Shown here: piece by piece, positions 1 to 55,938 of the stretch
Layout: every line of letters begins with the position of its first letter
How positions within the stretch are numbered: position 1 is the first letter of the stretch
Assembly (NCBI RefSeq): GCF_910591885.1
Contig: NC_063277.1
Coordinates: 18,743,664-18,807,663 of the forward strand
DNA: 64,000 nt
Reading direction: 5' to 3'
From: Bombus terrestris
Taxonomy: Eukaryota; Arthropoda; Insecta; Hymenoptera; Apidae
Program-made: the position numbers and the translations under genes
Notes under the pieces: generated by a model
Told to the model about the DNA's origin: nothing
Database searches by the model: none
The model's input: only the letters and a program-made list of their open reading frames with translations

Positions 1-74
1 GCCGGTGTGCTCTTGCTCTTCTCCATAGCCATCAAGTAGCTGACGTCGGCCAGCACCGCCTCGAGGTCCGCCAT
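1..74 (-). CDS. Gprk1: GRK2/3-type G-protein-coupled receptor kinase, first coding exon (partial)
   Basis: Read on the minus strand from the ATG at 74-72, the window edge encodes MADLEAVLADVSYLMAMEKS followed by KSTP and two bases of an Ala codon. This is the invariant N-terminus of GRK2/GRK3 kinases (Gprk1 in Drosophila), which I recognise from memory; only residue 22 (Ser for Ala) differs from the human GRK2 start as I recall it. The family phosphorylates active G-protein-coupled receptors and carries an RGS-homology domain, a Ser/Thr kinase domain and a PH domain, all of which must lie outside the window. The extreme N-terminal helix seen here is the part that docks on the active receptor. 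The start context GGAAAATGG has A at -3 and G at +4. The gene is transcribed leftwards, head-to-head with the WD40 gene. Gene identity is strong; nothing beyond residue 24 can be checked. Confidence 0.9.
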   Translation of the reverse strand, partial: MADLEAVLADVSYLMAMEKSKSTP

Positions 75-700
75 TTTCCTCGGTGGTCTCTAAATCTCTC
101 GATGTTGGACACGGTTCACCCTGGAGCTGTTTTCTCGACGACACTCGGTTCACTGTCGCGTACGTGTTCTTCTCACTGTCGCGACGCCGGGAACGCTACC
201 GACGCCGACATTCTGATCGAACGACCGACGTGCAACGAACTTCGCGAGACTGACAGCTCCGTCGGGTATCTACGCGCGATTTCTACCGAGGGAACCACTA
301 ATTCGACGAGCTCTCTCCGCTCGAGGTTAACGACACTCCCTTCGAACACAACACAGTCACCCGCGCAACTTGTTTACCATTCACGCGGGCGAGACAGAGT
401 CGATCTTCCAACTGCTCATTGTGAGTGCTTTTTAGTTGACGAAAATGATCGGGGAACGTGCAACCGAGACGCGGTTTTATACACGGTCATTCACAACGAT
501 GGGCATGGACAAAGTCGTAGGGAAGCTACTGCTTACCGACTGACAGCTAGAGAGCTACGAAGCCTCGAGCCCGCGCGCATTTGTCTGCTGATTGGTGGAT
601 CGCTCTGTGTTTCGTTCGTCTCTCTTTTTCACAAGCTTGCTAGCGACGCCTATCATAGGGATTACGAACTAATTTGATTTGGCTAACAGTTCCCTTATCA
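75..700 (-). promoter_or_regulatory. 5'UTR and probable promoter region of the GRK gene
   Basis: Immediately upstream of the GRK start codon the sequence is GC-rich and CpG-dense to about 600-700, then turns AT-rich. The proximal part is expected to be 5'UTR. No TATA box stands out and the transcription start cannot be placed. A 191-codon plus-strand open frame across it is explained by high GC and resembles no known protein. The call rests on position and composition only. Confidence 0.4.
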
Positions 701-930
701 TAGCTTTTCTTCGGCTTTTCTCTACTTTTATTAGACCATGTCCATTATTCTTTCGAAAGGATTATGCCAAGTTAATGTTATTATCTTAAACTCCGAATTT
801 TTATAGATATTCATACTTTTACGACTATAATTAAATCGAAGAAGCGCGACTTGGAGATTCGTTTAACTCACTAAATATACATACATACTTGTCGAGTACG
901 TTATTTTGAATATTTTATATATATGTATAT

Positions 931-977
<47 letters not shown>

Positions 978-2130
978 TGTACAGAATATGATATATATAT
1001 ATATATATATACACACCAATACTTTTAACACCAATGCAAAACCGTTATTCGTATTCGTTATATTCGATTTAAACTCAGTTAAACACCAACGATAGTTTGA
1101 CCTATTCGATCGAACAAATATTTGCAAATGATCAAACGTGGTAAATATTTGTATTCCAAGGTAGTAAATTTATATGCGTGTGTTATGAATGAGTGAGTGT
1201 CAAATTCAATCTTCGGTCAGAGAAAAATGTAACGGAGATTATATTGTTACGAATGCATATTAAAATTTGAAATTTATTTTCGATGACGTGAAACGTTACG
1301 TGACGTTACCATCGTAACTAATCATAGGAAAAATTACTAGAAACGTTAGTCCTCTGACGAGAGTCGATTAGTCAATGAAATTACATACGTACCAGTGACT
1401 AATTAGTAATTGTAAGTCGGTGATATGTACCAACGTACGCACTGGGAAACTTTTTTATCCAATATCGATAAGAAAGGTGACTACTACCTATTGTTTTTAG
1501 ATTAAGTACGTATACGATCGTTGTATATTTTCGAAAACCTTTTCTTTGAAGAATCCAAGAATTAGAATAATAACGGAATGACAAAAGGTTGTATGAAATA
1601 AGAAATGTGATATTTTATGAATAGCACGAATAGCTGCGTTTTATACGATTCGGAACGACTGTAAATATAACGTATCGGATTTATAGAATCGACGGATGAA
1701 CAATTCTGAAACACGCGGTTGAAGTTTTCCAAAACTGATCGTCACTTTGAATATGGGGAAATTATAGCCTCAAATTCGTTAAATGGCAATAAAAGATGAG
1801 TGTAAAACTAATATACGTAATCGATGTAATAGCATGAATACCTTGCCACCGAATAGAATGGTACGTTTATTTCACTTTAACAACAGGATCCATCTCCATA
1901 AATCATATTCAACGGCATGTTGCATATTATTATACAGTACATCGTTTATTTAAAATTCTAAATATCGTTTTGTACATTTTATTATCCTGTTTCATTCATG
2001 TTCGCTATTTACTTACCTAAGCAATATATAATAGTGCAATTTATTATATTTTGTGGTAATTTGTTTCCTCTATGTTATTAATAATGTCGATGAAGTTGAG
2101 CCAGCCTTGCCGAAAGCAATAATAATCATA
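701..2130. other. AT-rich intergenic region between divergent GRK and WD40 genes
   Basis: About 1.4 kb without a supported gene. It holds a (TTTA)n tract and an (AT)n tract near 929-1010. The last part should contain the 5'UTR and promoter of the WD40 gene. An open frame runs upstream in frame from 2053, so a longer N-terminus cannot be fully excluded. Confidence 0.6.
929..1010. repeat. (TTTA)n plus (AT)n microsatellite
   Basis: Around twelve consecutive TTTA units at 929-978, followed after a short break by an AT run at about 989-1010. Confidence 0.9.
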
Positions 2131-2223
2131 ATGGATCAAGAACGAATATATATGGATGACAACGTAACTGTCATTAGACAAATGTATGCAAAATTTCCTT
2201 TAAACAAAAATAAAAGAGACGCA
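2131..2223 (+). CDS. WD40 gene, exon 1
   Basis: 31 codons from ATG to GCA, then donor GTAAGT. Phase 0. It encodes the acidic/basic N-terminal extension before the propeller. Confidence 0.75.
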
Positions 2224-5200
2224 GTAAGTTGTTTGAAACTAATTGCGCTTATTTGCGATTTAAGAGAACATTTTTGGGATCGTACTATAATAAATGAAAT
2301 TAATTAATTAAACGGAAATTCTTCAAAATTTAGTGGTTAAAGATTCATTTGTTTTCGTATAAACTATCGTCGATTATAGAATCATTTGTTGACAAGCATT
2401 TCGCCACTCTTAAGAAATTACAAGTAACGCGTTGAGTAATTAATGAATAATTGCCTTAATAACGATTAATAAAAATTGCCTTCTGCCAATGTTTTCAGGA
2501 TTAACGAAAATTAAGCGATGCAAAGTTTATTTTGTCGATTTTCGAATTTCGATCGATAAAACTTTAGCCGATAAAAGGATATTGTTTTAGAGAGGTCGAG
2601 CAAGATATTCTTTGCATTTGTTACACGGAGACCTATGACTTTTTGGCGGCTGGCCTGATGGACGGTTCGGTAAAATTGTACAAAACCAGATCGGACGAAG
2701 TGTTGACGCTGCGTGACACTGAAACGATGCAGAAACCAAGTCCGACGACCGCGATTAAGCACAGACCTATCCACAAATCTCATCCAATCTCGCGTACCGT
2801 CCTTGCAACCTGTTAGTACTCATTGTCAGTTTATTCTTTATATTGCTGCGAAGCGACAAAGGATTAATTTTTCGCTCGATTCTTTCTTCTTTTACCATAT
2901 TTCGTTGGTCCAGATGCTAGTGGCTGCGTCAAATGCTGGCATTATCCAACTTCACAGTGTCTTTACACGATACGGGAAAAGAGGCAGGTGCTGGGTTTAG
3001 CTTGCCATTTTCGTCTGCCAAAGTTCCTAACTTTAGGCGACGATGCGAAGCTTATTCTTTACGACGAAGAAACCAAGATGCAGGAAAGAGTATTTCACGC
3101 AAGGTTTCCTATCATTACTGAAATATATTTCATCATTATTGTCTTGGTTGCGATGGAAAATCAAAATGTAAAAACAGTATTTTAAGGTTTACGTTGTTTT
3201 TAATATATCTTTCAATCGTATAATTTAGATCTGACAACGAATCAAATCAAGCAGTTCTATATACGATCAATGGTGCTATAGAGCTGCGTATATTTGTTGA
3301 CCATTGGTTACGACAATCTCTGTAGAGACGATTCAAATGTTTTAGATCAAAATCAATTTGTTTCAACGGATGTACGTCTTGTAACAACGTCCTAGAGAAT
3401 GGAAGACTTCAAAGTCACCTTGATCTCGTTAAACGTGATTGTAGCTCGTTCCTGATCAAGACTAACTGCTCAGGGTCGCTTCGAATCAAATAAACTCGCA
3501 CCAGGTGTCCACCGACAGTAGATTTCCTAGTTAAACAGATAGATTGATTGCTCTGCTACGACACATTTAACTTGATATAAAATTCATTTCTTCGTCGCTC
3601 GTATTGCGAGTGGTCCACGACTTCCAAAGACACTTAACGAAAAATACGAAACTACTTAACTAGTTAAAGTACAGTAGTACTAACAGAGTACTAAGAAACA
3701 GTACTAACAGAGGATCGGTAAAAAAGAACTAAAATCTTGCATATCGTTATTGATATTCTTATCGCGGTATAAAATAATCGTTATAAGGAAAAGTAAATAC
3801 GTTTTCGCACGTACAACACACAACGCGCGTAAGATAATATACGTAGGTAATGTTTCTTACGACGCTTCTATTCGCCTTCTCTTCAGTTACGTTTCATTTA
3901 CAAACGGAACGATTCAGCGACGATCTTAAACGCAATTACCCGCCACACGGACAATAGCCAACGTTCGTTCCTATTTACAAACCGTAGTTTCGCTAATAGC
4001 CATTTAGAATGATTCCAGTTTACAGTCGTTTCAATTTGTACAACTTTATCCAACGATAGAAAAATATCACTGACTACAAGTCGTACACACTTTTTTCGAT
4101 CTGTGTAGAGAAAAACAAGCTTTTTAGCGGTCTTCGGCGTTCACAGTTGGCTAAAATTTGATTAGCTACAACTTGCTTCTCACCCTCTTTCTATTTACAG
4201 TATCTCTTCGAATCCCGATAAAAGTTCAACGTACGAATATTTCCTTCTTTGTACGTTCTCTTCTCTTATTTTTATTTATTTCCTGCTTCTTATTACATTC
4301 TAGCGAGTCATTGGAAGCCATGGACGGTCATAAATCTAGAGTGTTCAGCGCGTGTTTCAACCCCAGATCGGCGCATGAGCTGATAAGCGGTGGTTGGGAC
4401 AATACTATTCAATTTTGGGACACTAGGCAACCATACGCACTGAGGAGAATATCGGGTGTGCATATGTGCGGCGATGGACTCGATATCAGTAGGAATGGAA
4501 GAGAGGTACACATATTTATATCCAGAATTCAAAGTCCAACTATATCCACCTTAACACCTTCTTATTCACACGACAAGTATATAAAAATTGTAAGAGTTCG
4601 TTTCTCGAAACCAAATTCTGGTCCTCGAACGACGCATCCGCTCTCTTGATACGCTTTTCGTCGCGTTGAATTTTTCAACAAATCGGAAATCATTCGCGAT
4701 ATCGGATAATTTATATTTTACAATTGTCAATTCTCGTACGGTAAACGGTGGGTCAGTTTGATTTAATATCACTTGACATAGAAAAGATGATTCTATAGTT
4801 CTTTTTCAGCCAAGATGAGAGTAGAAAAACATTAAAAGAGGGCAGTATATACATATTTGCAAAATTTCCATGTATTGTAAATATCGCATCTTTTCTTCGA
4901 ACAGTAATATTGTACTTTTCTCGAATATAATCGAATATAGACGTTTCTCATTGTTTTGCATACAAAAATACGCGGTACTGTAATTTCTTGTTCGATTTAT
5001 TCGTCAGCGATCACATTTTAACAATAGTTTTACGTACAGATCAACGAGAAAAATTGATTTATCGCACCAAAATCCACAGTGTTTTACATAACAAAGAGTG
5101 CAATTATGTTTGGCAGTAACATAGCATCGAAAAAGCAGCTATAGTCTTTCTCCGATTTACAAAATCATACATCGCAATTCTGTCAAAGTGCGGATACAAA

Positions 5201-6845
5201 AATTCGAAATTTTATCCATAAATTATTTGAATATTGCTCCAGCAACGCAAGAAATCAAAAATGCATTAATACTGTTTAGAGAGATAGCTAAATTAGAAAT
5301 AGATAATTTGTATAAAAACATAAAAGGAACACATCTTTCAAATTAGCAAAAGAATCGCCAAATTTTTCAACGTGTAACGTTAAATTTCTATATACATACT
5401 GGAAAAAAAAAAAAAAAAAATGAGCCAAATTGACCAAATTGACTCACCCTACCGGGATTAAGCCATCATCATGCAACAATCTCTCGCTTGTAATTCTTAA
5501 CCTCTTGGTTTACCACCTAAATGAAAGGTGTTCGAATGAAAACTAAAACGTAACGTGTAAGAAGAATCTTTACAAATTATTAAAAGAATACGCTACACAT
5601 GCTAATCTTTCGCTTAGGAATCAGACGTTGCGGGTGTTCTCGTCAGTTTTTCTTTTTTATTAACAAACAACTATATTACGAACAGATTTTGTCGTGCGCG
5701 TGGCAAAGAGAGAATCCCATACAATTGTGGGACTACGGTAGCGGAAAGTTGCTTGCTTCCTTGGAACCCGACAGCTATCCTTCCCTGCTCTACTGTGGCA
5801 AATACGTGTCGAACATGTTCATCGCTTGCGGTGGCACGGATACCAATCTCTTCAGAGTGATCGACTTGCGATCTCACGCCGTAAATACAGATTTCTCATA
5901 CGGATTTCGTTCGCTCGCAGTGCACAGTCGGTAGAAACGATATAGTCAAGTCGTAAATTAAAATATTAATCTGCGTCTAAATTCAGAACCACAGCGATGC
6001 ATTCTGAATATACACATATGTATGTGTATGTACACGCGGCATAAAATCGGAACACTTCGAACATGCTTCGATTCTTAAGGCTGTTGAGTCTTCGAAGTTT
6101 AATCATAAGTTCCGAAAGAATCGGAAGTTTTCAAAGTATCGAAAGCCTCCTGTCGATATTCCATATTTTCTAGTATACAGCAATAAATAAGACGTAGCAT
6201 ACAATAGTATATATAAAACGTTAAACGTACATCAAGATTTCAGACTTTTGCAATCCGGCACTTTCATATATTACACGCTTCGTTCACACGTCTATGTAAC
6301 ATGTAACGAAAAAAAGATAACAGGTATAAATTTGAAAATAGTTTTGGTCGCATGAAATCTAAAATTATGTCTAAAAATTATCACTTTGCCAAAATTTAAC
6401 TAAAATCAAAGTGCCAGCATTCTATACATCTGATATTTTAGAAATAGATTTTGATTAATCCTGACCTGAAATTCAAACCTATAGAATTACATAATAATTT
6501 GCAGAAAAAGGAAAAAGGTGACAATTAGTAAGTCAAACAGGATATGATCGACGCATCATGAAACCTTCGCATACTCGTACGGATAACAAGACGTCGTATT
6601 TTTAAATAACCTGACTATATCCTTTCCGTCGAGTATACTCGTTACGCAGATGATGACGACGACGACGATTATTTTTTCGACAGACGTTGGCGATGATCAG
6701 AAATTTAAGAGGTGGTACGTACAGCTTGGACATTGGCCCGATAAACCCAAAGCACGCGAAGAAAACGAGGACCATCTCCGTCGTACCACAACTTGCGTTC
6801 TGCGCTGGCAAGCGGATATTCGAGATAGACGCGCAACCAAGTTGA
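2131..6845 (+). CDS. Uncharacterised WD40-repeat protein, complete six-exon gene (352 residues)
   Basis: Joined exons 2131-2223, 2595-2811, 2914-3103, 4304-4505, 5686-5880 and 6684-6845 give 353 codons including TGA. All junctions are GT..AG and keep frame (phases 0, 1, 2, 0, 0). The product is WD40 propeller from about residue 35 to the end. Visible strand motifs include GLMDGSVKLYKTR, SGCVKCWHYP, GDDAKLILYDEET, GGWDNTIQFWDTR, ENPIQLWDYGSGKLL and GTDTNLFRVIDLR. The N-terminal 30 residues, starting MDQERIYMDD, are not repeat-like. There is no signal peptide or membrane segment, so a cytosolic scaffold is likely. WD40 proteins work as interaction platforms; I do not recognise the orthologous group and assign no function. 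The start at 2131 is the first ATG giving a compact soluble N-terminus; the frame stays open up to 2053. The gene is convergent with ssh and divergent from the GRK gene. Confidence 0.85.
2595..2811 (+). CDS. WD40 gene, exon 2
   Basis: Acceptor ...TTTTAGAGAG then VEQDILCICYTETYDF; donor T|GTTAGT, phase 1. It holds the first propeller blade (LAAGLMDGSVKLYKTR) and a Pro/His/Thr-rich linker. An earlier AG at 2589-2590 would break the frame, which decides the acceptor. Confidence 0.85.
2914..3103 (+). CDS. WD40 gene, exon 3
   Basis: Acceptor GGTCCAG; the junction codon is T|AT (Tyr). It encodes the SGCVKCWHYP blade and LTLGDDAKLILYDEETK, then ends ...HAAG-type donor AAG|GTTTCC in phase 2. The donor lacks the usual A at +3, so it is a weak site, but the next exon fits it exactly. 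Confidence 0.85.
4304..4505 (+). CDS. WD40 gene, exon 4
   Basis: Acceptor TTACATTCTAG completes AG|C (Ser). It encodes SLEAMDGHKSRVFSACFNPR and the classical GH..WD blade ending GGWDNTIQFWDTRQP, then stops at GAG|GTACAC in phase 0. This is the most typical WD40 unit in the gene. Confidence 0.9.
5403..5420. repeat. Poly(A) tract
   Basis: Eighteen consecutive A residues inside intron 4 of the WD40 gene. Confidence 0.9.
5686..5880 (+). CDS. WD40 gene, exon 5
   Basis: Acceptor TTACGAACAG then ILSCAWQRENPIQLWDYG; 65 codons ending HA before GTAAAT. It carries two blades (IQLWDYGSGKLL and CGGTDTNLFRVIDLRS). The apparent upstream extension of this frame to 5599 is intronic. Confidence 0.9.
6684..6845 (+). 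CDS. WD40 gene, terminal exon 6
   Basis: A T-rich tract ending TTTTTTCGACAG precedes TLAMIRNLRGGTYSLDIGPI. After 53 codons it ends FCAGKRIFEIDAQPS and TGA, a typical closing propeller strand. The frame is overlapped by longer but spurious frames on both strands. Phase 0 agrees with exon 5. Confidence 0.75.
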   Translation, partial: TLAMIRNLRGGTYSLDIGPINPKHAKKTRTISVVPQLAFCAGKRIFEIDAQPS

Positions 6846-6890
6846 TCTCGTCGATCTTTCTTCAGTCGCTCTTATACCTTGTCCGTGAAA

Positions 6891-6940
6891 ATTAAACTCT
6901 GTCACGAAAGCCAATCGATGTTTTCTTTTTCTAGTTTGTA
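6891..6940 (+). terminator. Candidate poly(A) signal of the WD40 gene
   Basis: The variant hexamer ATTAAA lies at 6891-6896, 45 bases past the stop. A T/GT-rich stretch at about 6917-6940 follows, as expected for a cleavage site. The next canonical AATAAA on this strand that I saw is near 7622. Confidence 0.45.
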
Positions 6941-7683
6941 ATTACAACACTAGACATTACAACGCCAGATATGCACTTAGGAAATAGTATAATTCGAATA
7001 GCGTAGATTTTCTTTATTTCTTTCATCGCGAAGATAATTTATGAAGAGAAATTTTTGGTTCGTTCCGTATCGGAATTGTATAAATTATATAAATTAATTT
7101 AGCACATTAACGCTAGCAATACCAGAGCTTCCTTTTCTTGACATTTCTCTGAAATATACTCGTTACTCTTATTTTGACGTCTTGAGGGATATCTGTCCCT
7201 GAAGACGTTCGACAGTTATCTTATTCTTTAGGAGTGAATAATTCGTGTTAGCGAAAATAATAATTTTTAAGTCGACTGGTACGTTCTAGCTGTATAACGT
7301 CACGCAGAACACCGATATTCGATAAAAATTTTCGAAAATGACGATACGAACCACCGATGGTACACGCAGCTCGAGAATAATATCACCGTGAAGCCACAAA
7401 GAAAAAGGAAACGATCTAACGAATAATCAGTTTCGTGCTCAATATCAGTCGTAAAGCACAGCATTAGCAATGTAACATTTTTATTCTAACTTAATGTGTT
7501 ACAGTTTTTCAGTAGCATTCGGTCTCAGGATCGTTTCACACCCCGGATCTGTTTCGTCCGAGGAAAAACGAACAAAGGTTAGAACAAACGTATGAGAAAG
7601 TTATCCGCAAAATTATCTCAGTAATAAAATATATTTCTACGCACACAGTGGTCGCGGTGCATCTTATCAAAAAATGAGCCTCG

Positions 7684-7917
7684 CATTCATCATCATCACC
7701 ACCACCACCACTGTCGTCATCATCATCATCATTATCATCATCATCACCATCATCATAACCACCATCATCATCACAACCACCATCATCATCATTATCACCA
7801 TCATCATTATCGTCGTCATCATCATAATCATTATCATCATCATCATAATCATCATCATCATCATCATCATCATCAACCACCTTCATCTTCATCATCATGA
7901 TCACCATCATCAATATT
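7684..7917. repeat. (CAT)n/(ATG)n triplet array
   Basis: About 230 bases of CAT/CAC/TAT triplets with occasional interruptions (GTCGTC, AACCACC). It reads as poly-His/Ile on one strand and poly-Asp or poly-Met on the other. Those frames are repeat artefacts, not genes. Confidence 0.95.
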
Positions 7918-8290
7918 AGGACAGTAGTATAAAATTGGTCGACATGGCTTTGCGAATGGAAATAAGAATGAACGGTCCGATGATATGTCTAAGAACGACG
8001 AACGTTGATATCGAGCCGCGTTTCTCATTGTACTTTCTCAAGTTGCAATTACGGTAAAATCTTCGATAAACGATTATCGTCACTGGTCAATGAAGAAAAA
8101 AGGGAGAAGGAGCAAAGAGCACAAAGAGGGAAAGTGGGAACAGAAAGAGAAGAATAGAAGAAGAAACAAGACAGGACGATCGAACTGAAAAGCGAAAATG
8201 AAATATAAAAGAAAAAAATTGAATTGGCGCGACGATGCTTTATACACGATATACAAACTGACGTGAGTATAAAGAGAGTAGAAGAACCGA

Positions 8291-8359
8291 TCGAATCGTT
8301 CAAACGATTCGAAACAGCTCCCCTCGGGATAAAGGGGAGTGGAGGGCGGAGGGAGGGGG
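8291..8359. other. Two adjacent perfect inverted repeats followed by a G-quadruplex-like tract
   Basis: TCGAATCGTT and its exact reverse complement are separated by CA (8291-8312). Five bases later CTCCCCT and AGGGGAG enclose an 8-base loop (8318-8339). The second arm runs into four G-runs of three or more (8334-8359) with loops of 1 to 6 bases. It sits midway between two convergent genes. Confidence 0.6.
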
Positions 8360-9318
8360 CGTTGCTACTTTCGTCTCTCCTCGCATACTGTGCACCATTC
8401 TAATCACATCGTTCACTCTAAAATACTAAATAGTACAGCTTAAACGTTACACGTCGTCGTTCCGAGGTGTGTCTCTTTATATGTATAGAATCTGTATCTT
8501 GCATACGCCTCGGCGATCACAACGTAGACAACAGAAGGCGGAGTCAGAGCGATATTTTAGTACATAACGCGAGGCCCGGACCTTTCGTTCACAGCCTGAC
8601 CGGAGCCGACGCTATCTTGTGTCACGATTCAAGAACACGCTGGCTCCAACTTCTGCGCAACATCCCCGCATACACAACACATCACGTTTGATTCCAAGCC
8701 CATATTAGGTCTATTAGGTGACGACACGTCGTAGGAATAACAGTGTTTTCCGCGTCCTCCGAGAATTGTTGCATTTCCAGCTTAAAAAATAATTGAACTA
8801 ATTAAGAGCAGGCCAAGGACACGTCTGACGAAGAAGGAACATAAAACGTTGAAGGACCTTGAACGTGCCTTTTTACAATTATATGTATACAGTCGTTGAC
8901 GGTAGGACAAGGCACTTGTATCTTTTCGATATCCCTTGAAATCTATACCAACGTAGAAACTGGTCGTTTCTCTTTTGTCTTTCTTCCTTTTTCATTTTCA
9001 CTTCGCTTATCAACTATATGTATCTGCTTATCAAACTGCTTATTAAATATTCCACGCGAACATACTCTGCTGGACGAATACATAATATGTAGCGTTTAAA
9101 TAGGATGGCGGTGATAAATACAATTAATTTCTAATTCACATTAATTTCTACCTAAAAATTTGGACAAAACGTAGTTTTTCAGAAGCTATTATTCGGGCTG
9201 TTCTTCGACATCGCAAATAATACTTGCTCGTACAGGAATTAAAGAATGCAAACCGTGTAAATTTTGCTCCAACAATAACACTAAAGCTAACGAACACAAA
9301 AACATCGCAAATGATTTT

Positions 9319-9319
9319 G

Positions 9320-9401
<82 letters not shown>

Positions 9402-9427
9402 TTCTCTCTCTCACACACACACACACA
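9319..9427. repeat. (CT)n followed by (AC)n compound microsatellite
   Basis: About 93 bases of CT with a few TA/TT interruptions pass directly into an AC run. It lies about 380 bases past the ssh stop codon, probably in the 3'UTR or just beyond. Confidence 0.95.
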
Positions 9428-9803
9428 TAAAAAGCATGGCTTTGCCAGGTAGATACGAGAAGCTTGTACACCGTGTCCGTTTGAAGAAGCATCGAAAAAA
9501 TACGGGTGCTCTGTCGTATCGTCGCACAGCATAGTATAGGACGTTCTCGCAAAGATTAGAATTGTACATCGAAGAGATGGTGGGAAACGAATCTATAGAA
9601 AAATCCTGTGTCCCCGTCGATTTAGTCGTCGAGCTCGAAGAGAAACGATCCTCGACTCGTTGGCATCAAATAGAGATCACACAGTTTCACATCGTGGCCA
9701 CGACAACGCAACATACCCATGCATTCAGGTACGAGCGCTTAGATTCGACTCAATGGGAGAGAGAAACAACCAAACGCGTAAACGTTTCCCCTTTTTTCCT
9801 TTC

Positions 9804-54882
<45,079 letters not shown>

Positions 54883-55510
54883 CTGCAACAGAAACAAGAA
54901 AAAGTCTATTAACATAGAGTGGAAAGTTATGGGCGATGCCTGTGCCACGTAAATGTTTAAGATTTAAAGGACAACTCACGTATTTTAACGTGTTTCGATG
55001 CCAATTATTCAAGATATACCGCTTCAATTTGTCTTGGCACTGCAGTTAATTAAAAAGAATTACGCTAAGAATTTACGCTCTTTTTACGCCTAAAAGCTTT
55101 CACCTTTCTTCTTTTACTTCTTTCTATAATCACAATATCGTTTAAAAGGAACAGAATCCCAATGTTTACTTTTTACGATACATACATATATATATATGTA
55201 TTAGCTACGTATAAAATGATAAATAGAAAAATCAATTTTAATAGTAAAATGCGAGATTTGCCGAATTATTTGCCGAAATAATGCTTGATAACGGAACTAG
55301 GTTGAAAAATATTTCTGGTAAAAAAAGATAGTATCACCGTTAGTCGTAAGCAGTACGAAATTTCTATAGCAGGGAAAGCGTTAAAGTTAGCTGGTGCTCG
55401 AACATCTGCCAAATCTGTCGCGGGGAACTACACTCTCGTTGTAAGGAGCATCGTGCGCTCGTCGGACGCACATGGTGTTTCACGCATCGAACTATAATAC
55501 GTAGTAGATA

Positions 55511-55580
55511 GTAGGTAGTAAGTAGTAAGTAGTAAGTAGTAAGTAGTAAGTAGTAAGTAGTAAGTAGGAAGTAGTAAGTA
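55511..55580. repeat. 7-bp tandem repeat GTAAGTA
   Basis: Ten consecutive 7-mers on the plus strand, nearly all GTAAGTA, with GTAGGTA at the left and AGGAAGTA near the right end. Confidence 0.9.
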
Positions 55581-55913
55581 CACGCGTAAGCTTCCGGTAG
55601 CGCACGCGCGTTTACGCTCGTGCCATACAATGGGAAGAGTTTCTCTTTCACGAGGGGTAGCGATTACACGCGTGTAAGTAACCGTAGAAAAGAGAAACCT
55701 GAGAATCTATCTTCGGCAATGCGCTCTTCCACGATCTTCGTTATCGAGAGCTGTGACGATTACTTTCACACGATAAGGGACCAGCTGCCGTGACGGAAAG
55801 CAATTAGCGACGGCGGCCTTATTAGCAAAACTGGAGCGACTTGATTTCTCTGTAGTGATTTTCGCGCCCCTGATCCTCCCACTCCTGCTGCCACCGCACC
55901 GCGCCGCGAATTC

Positions 55914-55938
55914 CCACTTTTCCCCACTTTTCCCCACT
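55914..55938. repeat. 10-bp repeat CACTTTTCCC
   Basis: Two and a half copies of ACTTTTCCCC in a pyrimidine-rich stretch. Confidence 0.8.

Larger units (their letters stand above)
6846..9803. other. Intergenic region between convergent WD40 and ssh genes
   Basis: Nearly 3 kb with no supported gene. It contains the WD40 poly(A) signal candidate, an ATC triplet array, two adjacent hairpins with a G-rich motif, and a CT/AC microsatellite. The right part should be ssh 3'UTR. I saw no AATAAA on the minus strand between 9803 and about 8480, so the ssh 3' end is not placed. Confidence 0.7.

Noticed and set aside
102..677. 191-codon open frame on the plus strand beside the GRK start
   Set aside because: It lies antisense to the GRK 5'UTR in GC-rich DNA, has no recognisable domain, and its composition (Arg, Thr, Ser-rich) is what random CpG-rich sequence gives.
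7536..7913. Asp-rich 125-residue frame on the minus strand
   Set aside because: Produced entirely by the ATC triplet array.
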